DNA of 60,294 bases from DATFLL01 sp035267785 (lineage in GTDB: Bacteria; Pseudomonadota; Gammaproteobacteria; DATFLL01), in the NCBI GenBank assembly GCA_035267785.1, contig DATFLL010000114.1:1-60294 (forward strand), written 5' to 3'. Both the position numbers and the translations under genes were made by a program. The notes beneath the pieces are model-generated. The model saw only the letters and a list, made by a program, of their open reading frames with translations. It did no database searches and had not been told where the DNA came from. Numbering within the stretch: position 1 is the stretch's first letter; every line of letters begins with the position of its first letter. Shown here piece by piece: positions 34,667 to 43,519 of the stretch.

Positions 34667-35338
34667 ATGAAAACGATACTGATTCTCGTATTGGGGTTGC
34701 TCCCGGGGCTGGCGGGCGCGAGCGAGCTAAGCGTTCTTGCCGCGAAGCTCCATGCGATCGCGCAGGACAACACCCGGGTGTCGGATGCCGTCGAGAGAGG
34801 CCGGGAGCGCACGGCGCTGTGCGTGTATTGTCACGGGGCCGATGGCATCAGCAACCGAAAGTACATCCCAAACCTGGCCGGTCAGACTCCGACGTATCTG
34901 TTGAAGCAGATGCTGAATTTTTCGGGCGGCGAGCGCAAGAGCGACGTCATGCAGCCGCTGGCCGCCCGGATGACGAAAGACGACATGATCGATGTGGCGA
35001 TCTATTACTCGCGGATGGCGAACAAGGCGGCCGCCGAGCATGACTTGCAGACGTACGACGCCAGGCTGGCTTCCCGCGGAAAGCCCATCTATCAGGCCAA
35101 GTGCGCGAATTGCCACGGTGTCTCCGGGCGCGGGGGCGGTGCCTTTCCGCAATTGGCCGGTCAGAAGGTCGACTACGTCCTGAATACCTTGAAGATGTTC
35201 GCTGCGCCGACGTCCGAGCGGGACAATGCGCTGTTGTACAATGCGGCGCGAAGCAATCCCCAGATGGTGAGCGTTCTCAAACAGCTGGACGCACGGCAGA
35301 TTCGTGCCGTGGCCAATTACATCGCAATCCTGCATTGA
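34667..35338 (+). CDS. Diheme c-type cytochrome (cytochrome c4-like)
   Basis: A 223-residue periplasmic protein. The signal peptide (MKTILILVLGLLPGLAGA) is followed by two class I cytochrome c domains with CVYCH (residues 52-56) and CANCH (146-150). Distal Met ligands are likely in SDVMQPLA and NPQMVSVL. It should shuttle electrons in the periplasm, possibly from sulfur oxidation to a terminal oxidase or reductase. The start follows GGAGGA, and an FNR-type box lies upstream. Confidence 0.9.
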   Translation: MKTILILVLGLLPGLAGASELSVLAAKLHAIAQDNTRVSDAVERGRERTALCVYCHGADGISNRKYIPNLAGQTPTYLLKQMLNFSGGERKSDVMQPLAARMTKDDMIDVAIYYSRMANKAAAEHDLQTYDARLASRGKPIYQAKCANCHGVSGRGGGAFPQLAGQKVDYVLNTLKMFAAPTSERDNALLYNAARSNPQMVSVLKQLDARQIRAVANYIAILH

Positions 35339-35372
35339 CCAATGAACCGCGCGCTGCGGGGCATCGGTCCAC

Positions 35373-35861
35373 CTAATCAAGCGGGTGCCAGATGGCCACG
35401 ATGCTGAACAGGTTGACGTGGTCCTGCTCGCCAGCCATGTGTTCATAGTCCAGGTAGAACCGGGAATAAATATGATATCGGATGCGGCCAATAATGGCCG
35501 ACGTACCGCCCAAGTGCCGGTCGCGTACCAGGGCGGGGCCGGCCTCGAGGCCGAAGCGGCGGATCTGCCAGCGCAGCAATAGGCCGGCGGTGTCGGTTTC
35601 TCGCTCGCTCTGCGCGCCGCCCAGGAAGGCGCTGGAATGGTGCTCCAGATCCAGGCAAATCGGGCCCTGGCACCAGCCGCCGCGCATGACGCTGACCGGG
35701 TTGCCTTCTCGGGAGATGCGCGAGAAATAGTCGTGCGGCTCGTAGCCCAGTCCCAGGGTCACGTACGGGCCGTCTTGCGCCGCATAGGCCGACTGATACC
35801 AACAAGCACCCAAGACAAGCGATGCCAGTGTCACGGTCAACGCGGCGGTGGTTCGGTCCAC
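35373..35861 (-). CDS. Probable outer membrane beta-barrel-like protein
   Basis: A 162-residue protein with a signal peptide (cleavage after AYA near residue 27). The mature part alternates polar and hydrophobic residues as in an 8-strand barrel (YVTLGLGYEPHDYF, AGLLLRWQIRRFGLEAGPALV, YHIYSRFYLDYEH) and contains CQGPIC. It resembles short PagL/lipid A deacylase-like barrels, but I cannot confirm the catalytic residues. GTG start with AAGGAAC ribosome site. Confidence 0.6.
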   Translation of the reverse strand: MDRTTAALTVTLASLVLGACWYQSAYAAQDGPYVTLGLGYEPHDYFSRISREGNPVSVMRGGWCQGPICLDLEHHSSAFLGGAQSERETDTAGLLLRWQIRRFGLEAGPALVRDRHLGGTSAIIGRIRYHIYSRFYLDYEHMAGEQDHVNLFSIVAIWHPLD

Positions 35862-36037
35862 TGTTCCTTGTCTCCGTGCGCCGGCGGAAGTTCTGCCGAT
35901 TCCTCATTCCGCGGGCGTTCAGGAAACCCAAGCCATATCAGGAGTCTTGACCCGGTGTGTGCGATTGTCTAGGTTGGGAACGTCCGCCTTCTGCAATGTT
36001 CGGCCGGTGCCCACCGGCGCGGCCCCAAGGAAGCCCC

Positions 36038-36457
36038 ATGATCGACCGTTCGAATACGCCACTCTCGCTTAAAGTCATTCTCGCCTATCTGGCGGTCGTC
36101 GTCCTGCTGCGACTCGGGGGTATGGTTGTGGGCGGCTTCAGTATCCTCGGCGCGGCCTTCTGCGTGACCGTGGCCATTATCGGGGCGGGGATGTACCTGC
36201 GTTATCGCGCGGCCTATTACGTGCTCTTTGTCGTTCTGACGGTCGCGATGTATGGGACGGTGGTCTACGTGGTCATTGCGGCGGCCAACAGTCACGGAAG
36301 GGTATTGACGGATATTCCGTTCCTCATCGGCGTGGCGCTGACACTCATTCCGGTCGCGATCCTGTATCGGCTCATGGGCGACGAGGAGGTCAGGGCGCAG
36401 TACCGACGAGTGCCGGCCGCGGGGTCGGAGCAAGCGCAGCGCAGTTCCGAGGCGTAA
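36038..36457 (+). CDS. Small membrane protein of unknown function
   Basis: A 139-residue protein with four hydrophobic helices (VILAYLAVVVLLRLGGMVVGG, ILGAAFCVTVAIIGAGMYL, AAYYVLFVVLTVAMYGTVVYVVIA, IPFLIGVALTLIPVAILY) and a polar C-terminus. The ATG at 36038 follows AAGGAAG. I do not recognise a family with confidence. Confidence 0.68.
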   Translation: MIDRSNTPLSLKVILAYLAVVVLLRLGGMVVGGFSILGAAFCVTVAIIGAGMYLRYRAAYYVLFVVLTVAMYGTVVYVVIAAANSHGRVLTDIPFLIGVALTLIPVAILYRLMGDEEVRAQYRRVPAAGSEQAQRSSEA

Positions 36458-36592
36458 GCTGGCGTGCAAGCGGTACTGTTGACGAAAACCTGACATTCGC
36501 CGTTCGGCCAATGCCCGGAAACGGGGCGGGCCAACGACGAGCGTCGCGGCGGACAGAATAACAACGCGCAAGGGGAACAGGATTCGCAGACC

Positions 36593-37381
36593 ATGCCTCG
36601 CTTTGCCGCCAACCTGACGATGCTGTTCAACGAGGTCGATTTTCTCGACCGCTTCGAGGCGGCGGCCAAGGCCGGCTTCAAGGGGGTCGAGTACCTCTTT
36701 CCCTACGACTATCCCGCCGCCGAGCTCAAGGCACGCCTGGATGGCTTCGGCCTCGTGCAGGTCGTACACAACGTGCCCTGCGGCGATTGGGCGGCGGGGG
36801 AGCGGGGCATCGCCTGTCTTCCCGAACGCGTCGAGGAGTTCAGGGCGGGCGTCGAGCGGGCGATCGACTACGCCACCGTGCTGGGCTGCACGCAGGTCAA
36901 CTGCCTTGCGGGCATCGCGCCGGCGGGTGTCGACGAGGACCGCGTGCACGACACCTTTGTCGAGAATCTCGCGTTCGCTGCCGGCAAACTGAAGGGGGCG
37001 GGCATCCGTCTGCTGATTGAACCGGTCAACACGCGTGACATTCCGGGGTTTTACCTCTGTCATACCGACCAGGCGTTCGAAATCATTTCCCAGACGGGCT
37101 CGGACAATATCGCGTTGCAGTACGATATCTATCACATGCAGATTATGCAGGGCGATCTGGCCCGGACGCTGGAGGAGAAGGTCGGCCGGATCGAACATAT
37201 CCAGCTGGCCGACAATCCGGGACGCCACGAGCCGGGCACGGGCGAGATCAATTATCCGTTCCTGTTCGACCATATCGATCGCATCGGCTATCGGGGGTGG
37301 ATCGGCTGCGAATACAAGCCGGCCAAGACGACCGTCGAGGGACTGGGCTGGGCGGCCGCCTACCTCGAGCCGGGCCGCTGA
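36593..37381 (+). CDS. hyi: Hydroxypyruvate isomerase
   Basis: A 262-residue TIM-barrel protein of the xylose isomerase-like group. It has the family's LTMLFNEVDFLDRFEAAAKAGF start, IEPVNTRDIPGFYL with a metal-ligand Glu, ALQYDIYHMQIMQGDL, and IGCEYKP with a second Glu. It interconverts hydroxypyruvate and tartronate semialdehyde. The tartronate semialdehyde reductase gene follows 22 bases later, so the pair serves the glycerate branch of glyoxylate use, a plausible salvage route in a Rubisco-using cell. Confidence 0.92.
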   Translation: MPRFAANLTMLFNEVDFLDRFEAAAKAGFKGVEYLFPYDYPAAELKARLDGFGLVQVVHNVPCGDWAAGERGIACLPERVEEFRAGVERAIDYATVLGCTQVNCLAGIAPAGVDEDRVHDTFVENLAFAAGKLKGAGIRLLIEPVNTRDIPGFYLCHTDQAFEIISQTGSDNIALQYDIYHMQIMQGDLARTLEEKVGRIEHIQLADNPGRHEPGTGEINYPFLFDHIDRIGYRGWIGCEYKPAKTTVEGLGWAAAYLEPGR

Positions 37382-37403
37382 TTCAACGAGCGAGGGGGTT
37401 CGC

Positions 37404-38291
37404 ATGGCGCAGATAGGTTTCATCGGTGTGGGCATCATGGGCGCCCCCATGGCCGGCCACCTGCTGGCCGCCGGCCACGACCTGTTCGTGGTCAAACACC
37501 GGAATCCGATTCCGGTCGCGCTGGTCGAGGGCGGTGCCGTCGAGTGCGACTCGGTTCGCGACGTCGCCGAGCGGGCCGAGGTCGTCATCGTCATGGTGCC
37601 CGATACCCCGGACGTCGAGCAGGTTCTGTTCGGCGACGGCGGGGTGGCCGATGGGCTCGGCGCCGGCAAGCTCGTGATCGACATGAGCTCGATTTCGCCG
37701 ACCGCGACCAAGGACTTCGCGTCCCGGATCAACGCCCTGGGCTCGCAGTACCTGGACGCGCCCGTCTCGGGCGGCGAGGTCGGCGCCAAGAACGCGGCGC
37801 TCACGATCATGGTCGGCGGCCCCGAAGAGGCCTTCGCCAAGGCCAAACCCCTGTTTGACCTGATGGGCAAGAACATCACGCTGGTGGGAACGGAGAACGG
37901 GGCGGGGCAGACCTGCAAGGTAGCCAACCAGATCATCGTTGCATTGACCATCGAGGCGGTCGGCGAGGCATTGCTGTTCGCCTCGAAGGCCGGTGCCGAT
38001 CCCGCCCGCGTCCGTGAGGCCCTGATGGGCGGCTTCGCCTCCTCGAAGATCCTCGAGGTGCACGGCGAGCGCATGATCAAGCGGACCTTCGACCCGGGGT
38101 TTCGCATCGAGCTGCATCAGAAGGATTTGAATCTGGCCCTGCAGTCGGCACGCGAGCTCGGGGTCTCGCTGCCCAATACCGCCACGGCCCAGGAACTGTT
38201 CAATGCGTGCCGGGCGGCGGGCGGCGCCGAATGGGACCATTCGGCGATGGTGCGCGCCCTGGAGCGGCTGGCCGATCATGAGGTGACCTAG
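37404..38291 (+). CDS. glxR: 2-hydroxy-3-oxopropionate (tartronate semialdehyde) reductase
   Basis: A 295-residue beta-hydroxyacid dehydrogenase. The dinucleotide-binding GFIGVGIMGAPMAGHLL lies at residues 5-21, the substrate-binding DAPVSGGEVGAKNAALTIMVGG near 117, and the catalytic Lys in GAGQTCKVANQ near 171. It reduces tartronate semialdehyde to glycerate with NAD(P)H. The ATG at 37404 is 22 bases after hyi, in one operon. Glyoxylate carboligase is not present in this window. Confidence 0.92.
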   Translation: MAQIGFIGVGIMGAPMAGHLLAAGHDLFVVKHRNPIPVALVEGGAVECDSVRDVAERAEVVIVMVPDTPDVEQVLFGDGGVADGLGAGKLVIDMSSISPTATKDFASRINALGSQYLDAPVSGGEVGAKNAALTIMVGGPEEAFAKAKPLFDLMGKNITLVGTENGAGQTCKVANQIIVALTIEAVGEALLFASKAGADPARVREALMGGFASSKILEVHGERMIKRTFDPGFRIELHQKDLNLALQSARELGVSLPNTATAQELFNACRAAGGAEWDHSAMVRALERLADHEVT

Positions 38292-38331
38292 CCATGCGCG
38301 CGGGTGGGCCCGTTCACGCGGGAGAAGGGAA

Positions 38332-38796
38332 ATGAAGCACAACACGCCCCGAGCGATAGGCGCCCTTCTGGCATTGGCCCTGATCCTGGCCGGGTGTGCG
38401 GTCTCGCGCAGGCCGGCGCCGGCGATACCGGCATACGGCGGCCCGACCCGCCCGGCGGACCAGGTCGCTATCTTCAACTGTGGATTCGGGGTGACGCTGC
38501 GAGCCATCGACGGCAATCGCAACTACAACGGTAACCCGCTCGCCTGCAGGTACTCGCTGCTGCCGGGCCGGCACCGGTTTCGCGTGGCCTTCACCGCGGA
38601 GACCGGGGGCGATGCAAAGCGGGTATCGTCCCGACATGACTACATCGTGCGCCTGGACCTGGTGGCCGGGCGCAAGTATACGCTCAATGCCTTTCTCAAG
38701 GACGACCGTAATGCCGCGATGCCCTGGAAGGTCAATCTGGGCGACAGCAGCGAGAAATACCTCATTGACGTAAAGAACGTGCGCGAGGTGCGCTGA
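38332..38796 (+). CDS. Putative lipoprotein of unknown function
   Basis: A 154-residue protein with a lipobox (LALILAGC, Cys near residue 22). The mature domain has paired beta segments (HRFRVAFTAET, HDYIVRLDLVAGRKYTLNAF) reminiscent of PEGA-like or carrier-type surface domains in small lipoproteins. GGGAAGG precedes the ATG. It follows glxR by 40 bases and may share its transcript, but a metabolic link is not evident. Confidence 0.7.
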   Translation: MKHNTPRAIGALLALALILAGCAVSRRPAPAIPAYGGPTRPADQVAIFNCGFGVTLRAIDGNRNYNGNPLACRYSLLPGRHRFRVAFTAETGGDAKRVSSRHDYIVRLDLVAGRKYTLNAFLKDDRNAAMPWKVNLGDSSEKYLIDVKNVREVR

Positions 38797-38854
38797 GACG
38801 AGGCCGCAGCGTCGGCGCCGCGGCGACGAATCAACCGTGCACGAAGGAGATCCC

Positions 38855-39838
38855 GTGTCTGACACGACTCAAGCCATTCGCATCCACGAGTACGGCGGTC
38901 CGGACGTCATGAAGCTCGAATCGGTCGAGCTGTCCGAGCCGGGTCCGGGCGAGGTTCGTTTGCGGCAGACGGCCGTCGGCTTCAACTACATCGACGTCTA
39001 TCAGCGCACGGGCGCCTATCCCGTGCCCCTGCCCGGGGGGCTGGGCCACGAGGCGGCCGGCGTCGTCGAGGCAGTCGGACCGGACGTGGACGACATTCAC
39101 GTAGGCGATCGCGTCGCCTACATGAACGCGGGGCTGGGTGCCTACGCGGAGCGGCGCAACGTCCCGGCCGAGCGGCTGGTACCCATTCCCGAGGGCCTGA
39201 GCGACGAGGACATCGTTGCGGTCCTGTTCAAGGGAATGACCGCTCAATATCTGCTCAAGAAGACCTACGCCGTGCAGCCCGGCGACCTCGTTCTGGTACA
39301 CGCCGCCGGCGGCGGCGTGGGTCAGATACTGAGCCGTTGGGCCAAGGCGCTCGGGGCCTCGGTCGTGGGCACCGCGGGTTCTGCGGCCAAGCGTAAGGTG
39401 GCGCTGGATGCGGGCTGTGACGCCGTGGTCGACTATACGCAGCCGGAATGGCCGCAAACGGTGCTGGAAGTCAGTGGCGGGCGCAGGGCCCAGGTGGTCT
39501 ACGATTCAGTGGGCAGGGATACCTTTCTCAAGTCCCTGGACTGTGCCGCGCAGTTTGGCATGGTGGTCTTGTTCGGCTCCTCGTCGGGGTCCGCGCCGGC
39601 GATCGAACCGGACCTTCTGAACAAAAAGGGCTGCCTGTATCTCACGCGCCCGTCGGTCTTTCCGCACAACGCGGACGTGGCGACGTTTCGCGCGAACGCC
39701 GCCGATCTGTTCGAGGCGATCGCCACCGGCAAGGTCCAACCCAATATCAGCGCCCGCTTCGAGCTCAAGGACGTGGCCGCCGCGCATGCCGCGGCCGAGG
39801 CGCGCAAGACCAGCGGTGCCATCGTACTGATGCCGTGA
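38855..39838 (+). CDS. NADPH:quinone oxidoreductase (QOR family)
   Basis: A 327-residue MDR protein of the quinone oxidoreductase type, with GLGHEAAGVVEAVGPDVD near residue 60, the NADPH-binding LVHAAGGGVGQILSRWAKALGA near 146-167, and no zinc ligands. The GTG at 38855 is preferred over the one at 38837 because GAAGGAG lies at the proper distance from it. It converges on the SulP gene. It reduces quinones or reactive enones; the physiological substrate is unknown. Confidence 0.87.
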   Translation: MSDTTQAIRIHEYGGPDVMKLESVELSEPGPGEVRLRQTAVGFNYIDVYQRTGAYPVPLPGGLGHEAAGVVEAVGPDVDDIHVGDRVAYMNAGLGAYAERRNVPAERLVPIPEGLSDEDIVAVLFKGMTAQYLLKKTYAVQPGDLVLVHAAGGGVGQILSRWAKALGASVVGTAGSAAKRKVALDAGCDAVVDYTQPEWPQTVLEVSGGRRAQVVYDSVGRDTFLKSLDCAAQFGMVVLFGSSSGSAPAIEPDLLNKKGCLYLTRPSVFPHNADVATFRANAADLFEAIATGKVQPNISARFELKDVAAAHAAAEARKTSGAIVLMP

Positions 39839-39854
39839 GCCGCGGGTCGCTGCG

Positions 39855-41387
39855 TTATGCGAGCCGATCGTCGGCGACGTAGTAGCGCGGGTCTTCGATG
39901 ACGTTGACCTCCACCAGGTCGCCGGCCTTTTCCAGCAACTGTTTGCACTCGACGCTCAGGTGGCGCAGGTGAAGTTGTTTGCCCGCGTTGAGGTAGCGCT
40001 CGGCCAGGGCGTCGATGGCCTCGATCGCCGAGTGGTCCATCACCTTGGAGCGTTGGAATTCGATCACGACGTCGTCCGGGTCGTTCTTGGGGTCGAACAA
40101 CTCGAGGAAGTTTTTCACCGAGGCGAAAAACAGCAGGCCGTTGAGCTCGTAGACCTTCGAGCCCTGTTCGTCGAGGTAGCTGTTGACGTGAAGCTGTTTG
40201 GCGTGCTCCCAGGCGAACACCAGGGCCGAGATGATCACCCCGACGACGACGGCGACGGCGAGATCGGTGGCGACGGTCACCGCCGATACCAGCACGATAG
40301 TGAAGGCATCGGACTTGGGGATCTTGCCCATGATGCGCAGGCTGGACCATTCGAAGGTACCGATGACGACCATGAACATCACCCCGGTCAGCGCGGCCAG
40401 TGGGATACGCTCGATGAGGTCAGAGGCGAACAGGATAAAGATCAGCAAAAAAACGGCGGCACTGATCCCCGACAGTCGGCCGCGGCCCCCGGAGTTCACG
40501 TTGATCATGGACTGGCCGATCATGGCGCACCCGCCCATTCCGCCGAACAGACCGGTGACGGTGTTGGCGGCGCCCTGACCGACGCACTCCCTGTTGCTGC
40601 GCCCGCGGGTCTCGGTCAGCTCGTCGATGAGGTTGAGCGTCAACAGCGACTCGATGAGACCGATGGCGGCGAAGATGAGGGCATAGGGCAATACGATCCA
40701 AAGCGTTTCCAGCGTGAGCGGTACCGCCGGCAGATGAAAGTGAGGCAGATTGCCGGCAATCGAGGAGAGATCGCCCACGGTACGGCTCTTCAGGTCGAAC
40801 CCGATGACGACCAGCGTCACGACTGCAATCGCCGCCAGCGAGGAGGGGATGGCGCGGGTCAGCTTCGGCAGCAGGTAGGCGATGGCCATGGTCAGGCCGA
40901 CCAGACCGAGCATGAGCCACAGGGGGCTGCCGTGCAGCCAGTGCATGCTGCCGTCGGCGGCCTTGGTCTGGAAGCTGTTGAGCTGGGCGAGGAATATGAC
41001 GATGGCCAGCCCGTTGACGAAGCCGAGCATCACCGGGTGGGGTACCATGCGAATGAATTTGCCCAGGCGCAGCAGGCCGACTGCGATCTGGATGACCCCC
41101 ATCAGCACGACGGCGGCGAACAGGTATTCGACGCCGTGCTGGGCCACGAGCGCGACCATCGCCACGGCCAGGGCGCCGGTGGCACCGGAGATCATGCCCG
41201 GGCGACCGCCGATGGCGGCGGCGATGAGTCCGACCATGAATGCGGCGTACAGGCCGACCAGCGGGGCCACCCCCGCCACGAAGGCGAAAGCCACCGCCTC
41301 GGGCACGAGCGCGAGGGCGACGGTCAGGCCGGACAGGATATCGTTCTTGGGACAACCTTTATCGGTACATTCGAAATTGAAAAACAT
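39855..41387 (-). CDS. SulP family anion transporter with STAS domain
   Basis: A 510-residue inner membrane protein with 10-14 helices and the SulP pattern (DILSGLTVALALVPEAVAFAFVAGV, GMISGATGALAVAMVALV, GLFGGMGGCAMIGQSMINVNSGGRGRLSG). A C-terminal STAS domain covers about residues 395-490 (GLLFFASVKNFLELFD, EFQRSKVMDHSAIEAIDAL). Family members carry sulfate or bicarbonate. In this setting either sulfate efflux from sulfur oxidation or bicarbonate uptake is possible. The ATG at 41387 has GGGGAG upstream. Confidence 0.9.
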   Translation of the reverse strand: MFFNFECTDKGCPKNDILSGLTVALALVPEAVAFAFVAGVAPLVGLYAAFMVGLIAAAIGGRPGMISGATGALAVAMVALVAQHGVEYLFAAVVLMGVIQIAVGLLRLGKFIRMVPHPVMLGFVNGLAIVIFLAQLNSFQTKAADGSMHWLHGSPLWLMLGLVGLTMAIAYLLPKLTRAIPSSLAAIAVVTLVVIGFDLKSRTVGDLSSIAGNLPHFHLPAVPLTLETLWIVLPYALIFAAIGLIESLLTLNLIDELTETRGRSNRECVGQGAANTVTGLFGGMGGCAMIGQSMINVNSGGRGRLSGISAAVFLLIFILFASDLIERIPLAALTGVMFMVVIGTFEWSSLRIMGKIPKSDAFTIVLVSAVTVATDLAVAVVVGVIISALVFAWEHAKQLHVNSYLDEQGSKVYELNGLLFFASVKNFLELFDPKNDPDDVVIEFQRSKVMDHSAIEAIDALAERYLNAGKQLHLRHLSVECKQLLEKAGDLVEVNVIEDPRYYVADDRLA

Positions 41388-41460
41388 CACCACTCCCCGG
41401 GGACAGCAAGGCAGGCCCCGACAGCGCAGCCGCAGGGCGAAAAACGGACCATATTAACAG

Positions 41461-41476
41461 ATTAGCGGTCACTAAT
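41461..41476. promoter_or_regulatory. Palindrome ATTAG-N6-CTAAT upstream of the SulP gene
   Basis: ATTAG-CGGTCA-CTAAT, 74 bases before the SulP start and within the region shared with the DsrE-like gene. It has the same arms and spacing as the palindrome before cyoA (31214-31231). Confidence 0.5.
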
Positions 41477-41662
41477 ATATTGCGGCCGCGCACGGACACG
41501 GGAAAGGGTGCGCCTGTGGTCGGCGCAGACGATGAGTCGATGCAGCGTTCACCCATCCGGCGGGTCGAATTTAGGGCCCGCGGCGCGGTCTGAACAACGA
41601 GCGGTATCCGCCGGACGGCACGCCGTCCGAACATTACCGAACAATCACCAAGGAGGATGACC

Positions 41663-42172
41663 ATGCGTACAAGACAATCCGCGATAACGGCATTCGGCTT
41701 TCTGCTGGCCCTTGCGTTCAGCGCCAGCGCCAATGCGGCCCATGGGCCCCAACTCAAGGATACCGAGGCCCTGCAGGGACTCAAGGAGGCCAAGGGCGTG
41801 TTCATGATCGACATCAACAATCCCGGGCGGGTCGGCCATGTGCTCAAGGTGGCCGAGAAGACCTACACCGGGATGCAGAAACAGGGGGTGAAGCCGCACA
41901 TCGTCGTGGTCGTCATCGGCCCTGCAGTGGCGTTTCTGACCAAGGATCGCCGCGGCATCGGGTATATGGACGAGCGCGCGGTATCGGGTGTCCAAAAGGA
42001 GATCCACAAGCTGGCCAAGATGGGGATTCGGACCGAGGCCTGCGGCGTGGCGCTCAAGGGCATGGATGTCAGCCCGCACGACCTGATTCAGGACGTCCAT
42101 GCGGTCGGTAACGGCTTCATCTCAGCCATCGGCTATCAGGCCCAGGGCTATCAATTGGTCCCCGTGTATTGA
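41663..42172 (+). CDS. Secreted DsrE-like protein
   Basis: A 169-residue protein with a signal peptide (core FGFLLALAFSASANA). The mature DsrE/DsrF-like domain has MIDINNPGRVGHVLKVAEKTY, PHIVVVVIGPAVAFLT and a Cys in RTEACGVALKGM, the position at which DsrE-like proteins bind sulfur. A perfect AAGGAGG precedes the ATG. It is divergent from the SulP gene. A role in handling reduced sulfur in the periplasm is likely but not proven. Confidence 0.82.
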   Translation: MRTRQSAITAFGFLLALAFSASANAAHGPQLKDTEALQGLKEAKGVFMIDINNPGRVGHVLKVAEKTYTGMQKQGVKPHIVVVVIGPAVAFLTKDRRGIGYMDERAVSGVQKEIHKLAKMGIRTEACGVALKGMDVSPHDLIQDVHAVGNGFISAIGYQAQGYQLVPVY

Positions 42173-42294
42173 CCAGGCGGGGTCAGGCCCGCACCCTGGT
42201 GCCAGGGAGAGGATCCACGGTCGGCGTGTGAGCCGATGTTGACGCGGCGCCCGTGCGGCGCCGTTGGATGATTCGAACGGCGGGGTGATACGCG

Positions 42295-42912
42295 GTGTCG
42301 ATACGATATGTGACCGGACTGGTGTTTGCGCTGCTTCTGATCGGCGGCTGTGGGGAATCGGTCGGGGCGGCGCTTCGCGACGGCGACATCGTCTTCCAGA
42401 CCTCGCGTTCGGGCCAGAGCGTGGCGATCCAGCGGGCGACGCATTCCAAATACAGCCACATGGGAATGGTCTTCCTGCGTCGCGGCAAGCCTTACGTGTA
42501 CGAGGCCATCGGCCCGGTTCAGTACACACCGCTGGATCGATGGGCGGCGCGCGGCGCGGGCGGGCATTACGTCGTCAAGCGCCTGCGCGATGCGCCGCGC
42601 GTGCTGACACCAAAGGCCGTTGCCAAGTTGCGGCAAGTGGCCGAGCGCTTTCGGGGCAAGCCCTACGACTTCACCTTCGGCTGGTCCGACCGGCGCATTT
42701 ACTGCTCCGAGCTCGTCTGGAAGATTTACCGGCGGGCGCTCGGTATTCGCGTGGGCCGATTGCAGAAGCTGGGCGAGTTCGACCTGTCCGACCGCCTGGT
42801 CAGGGCGAAGCTGCGCGAACGCTACGGTACGCACGTCCCGCTGGACGAGACGGTCATCTCCCCCGGCGCAATGTTTCACTCGCCGGCCTTGCGGCTGGTG
42901 ACCGAGCGTTGA
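42295..42912 (+). CDS. YiiX/YebB-like permuted NlpC/P60 hydrolase, lipoprotein-type N-terminus
   Basis: A 205-residue protein starting at GTG with a lipobox-like LLLIGGC (residue 19). The domain follows the YiiX pattern: LRDGDIVFQTS, a His in HSKYSHMGMVF and the catalytic Cys in YCSELVWKIY. The order (His before Cys) marks the circularly permuted papain-like fold. It probably cleaves amide bonds in peptides or lipid-linked substrates in the envelope. Confidence 0.82.
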   Translation: MSIRYVTGLVFALLLIGGCGESVGAALRDGDIVFQTSRSGQSVAIQRATHSKYSHMGMVFLRRGKPYVYEAIGPVQYTPLDRWAARGAGGHYVVKRLRDAPRVLTPKAVAKLRQVAERFRGKPYDFTFGWSDRRIYCSELVWKIYRRALGIRVGRLQKLGEFDLSDRLVRAKLRERYGTHVPLDETVISPGAMFHSPALRLVTER

Positions 42913-42991
42913 CCGGCGCCAGCCCCGCGAAGGAACCGGGCCGTGGGGATGGTACGATCCCCATCCTTGTGTTTATCCGGCATGGTGCAAT

Positions 42992-43438
42992 ATGAAGATC
43001 TGGGTCGATGCGGACGCGTGTCCCGGGGTGGTCAAGGAAATCCTGTTCCGGGCCGCCGAGCGCACCCAGGTCCAGCTCACGCTCGTCGCCAATCAGCCGG
43101 TGAGAACGCCGCCGTCGCGCTTCATCACGTCGGTCCGGGTGGCCGGGGGTTTCGACGTGGCGGACAACGAGATCGTCAAGCGCCTGGAGTCGGGCGATCT
43201 GGTCATTACCAGCGACATTCCGCTCGCCGCGGAGGTGATCGAAAAGGGCGGGTTGGCACTCAGCCCGCGCGGCGAGTTGTACACGGCCGACAATATCCGA
43301 GACCGCCTCAACATGCGTGACTTCATGGACACACTGCGCTCCAGCGGCATCAATACCGGCGGGCCGGCGGCACTGAGCCAGGCCGACCGCAAGGCGTTTG
43401 CCGATCAATTGGATCGACTGCTGACCCGATTCGTGTAG
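42992..43438 (+). CDS. YaiI/YqxD family protein (DUF188)
   Basis: A 148-residue protein with the conserved MKIWVDADACPGVVKEIL start, VITSDIPLAAEVIEKGG near residue 71 and LSPRGELYTADNI. DUF188 has a PIN-like or NYN-like nuclease fold with conserved Asp residues; activity is not established. Length and motifs match the family throughout. Confidence 0.92.
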   Translation: MKIWVDADACPGVVKEILFRAAERTQVQLTLVANQPVRTPPSRFITSVRVAGGFDVADNEIVKRLESGDLVITSDIPLAAEVIEKGGLALSPRGELYTADNIRDRLNMRDFMDTLRSSGINTGGPAALSQADRKAFADQLDRLLTRFV

Positions 43439-43493
43439 CGGCGCGGGCCGCTGTCGGACATTGATAAGCCACTGCCTTTGGTTGTACTGTTCC

Positions 43494-43510
43494 GATAGGC
43501 ATTGTCTATC
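43494..43510. promoter_or_regulatory. OxyR operator at its own promoter
   Basis: GATAGGCATTGTCTATC carries the OxyR half-sites ATAG and CTAT with 7 bases between, and GATAG/CTATC is a perfect inverted repeat. It ends 9 bases before the GTG start of oxyR, so OxyR probably represses its own gene. A TTG in the same frame (43502) lies inside the operator and is unlikely to be the start. Confidence 0.7.
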
Positions 43511-43519
43511 GAGGGCAGA

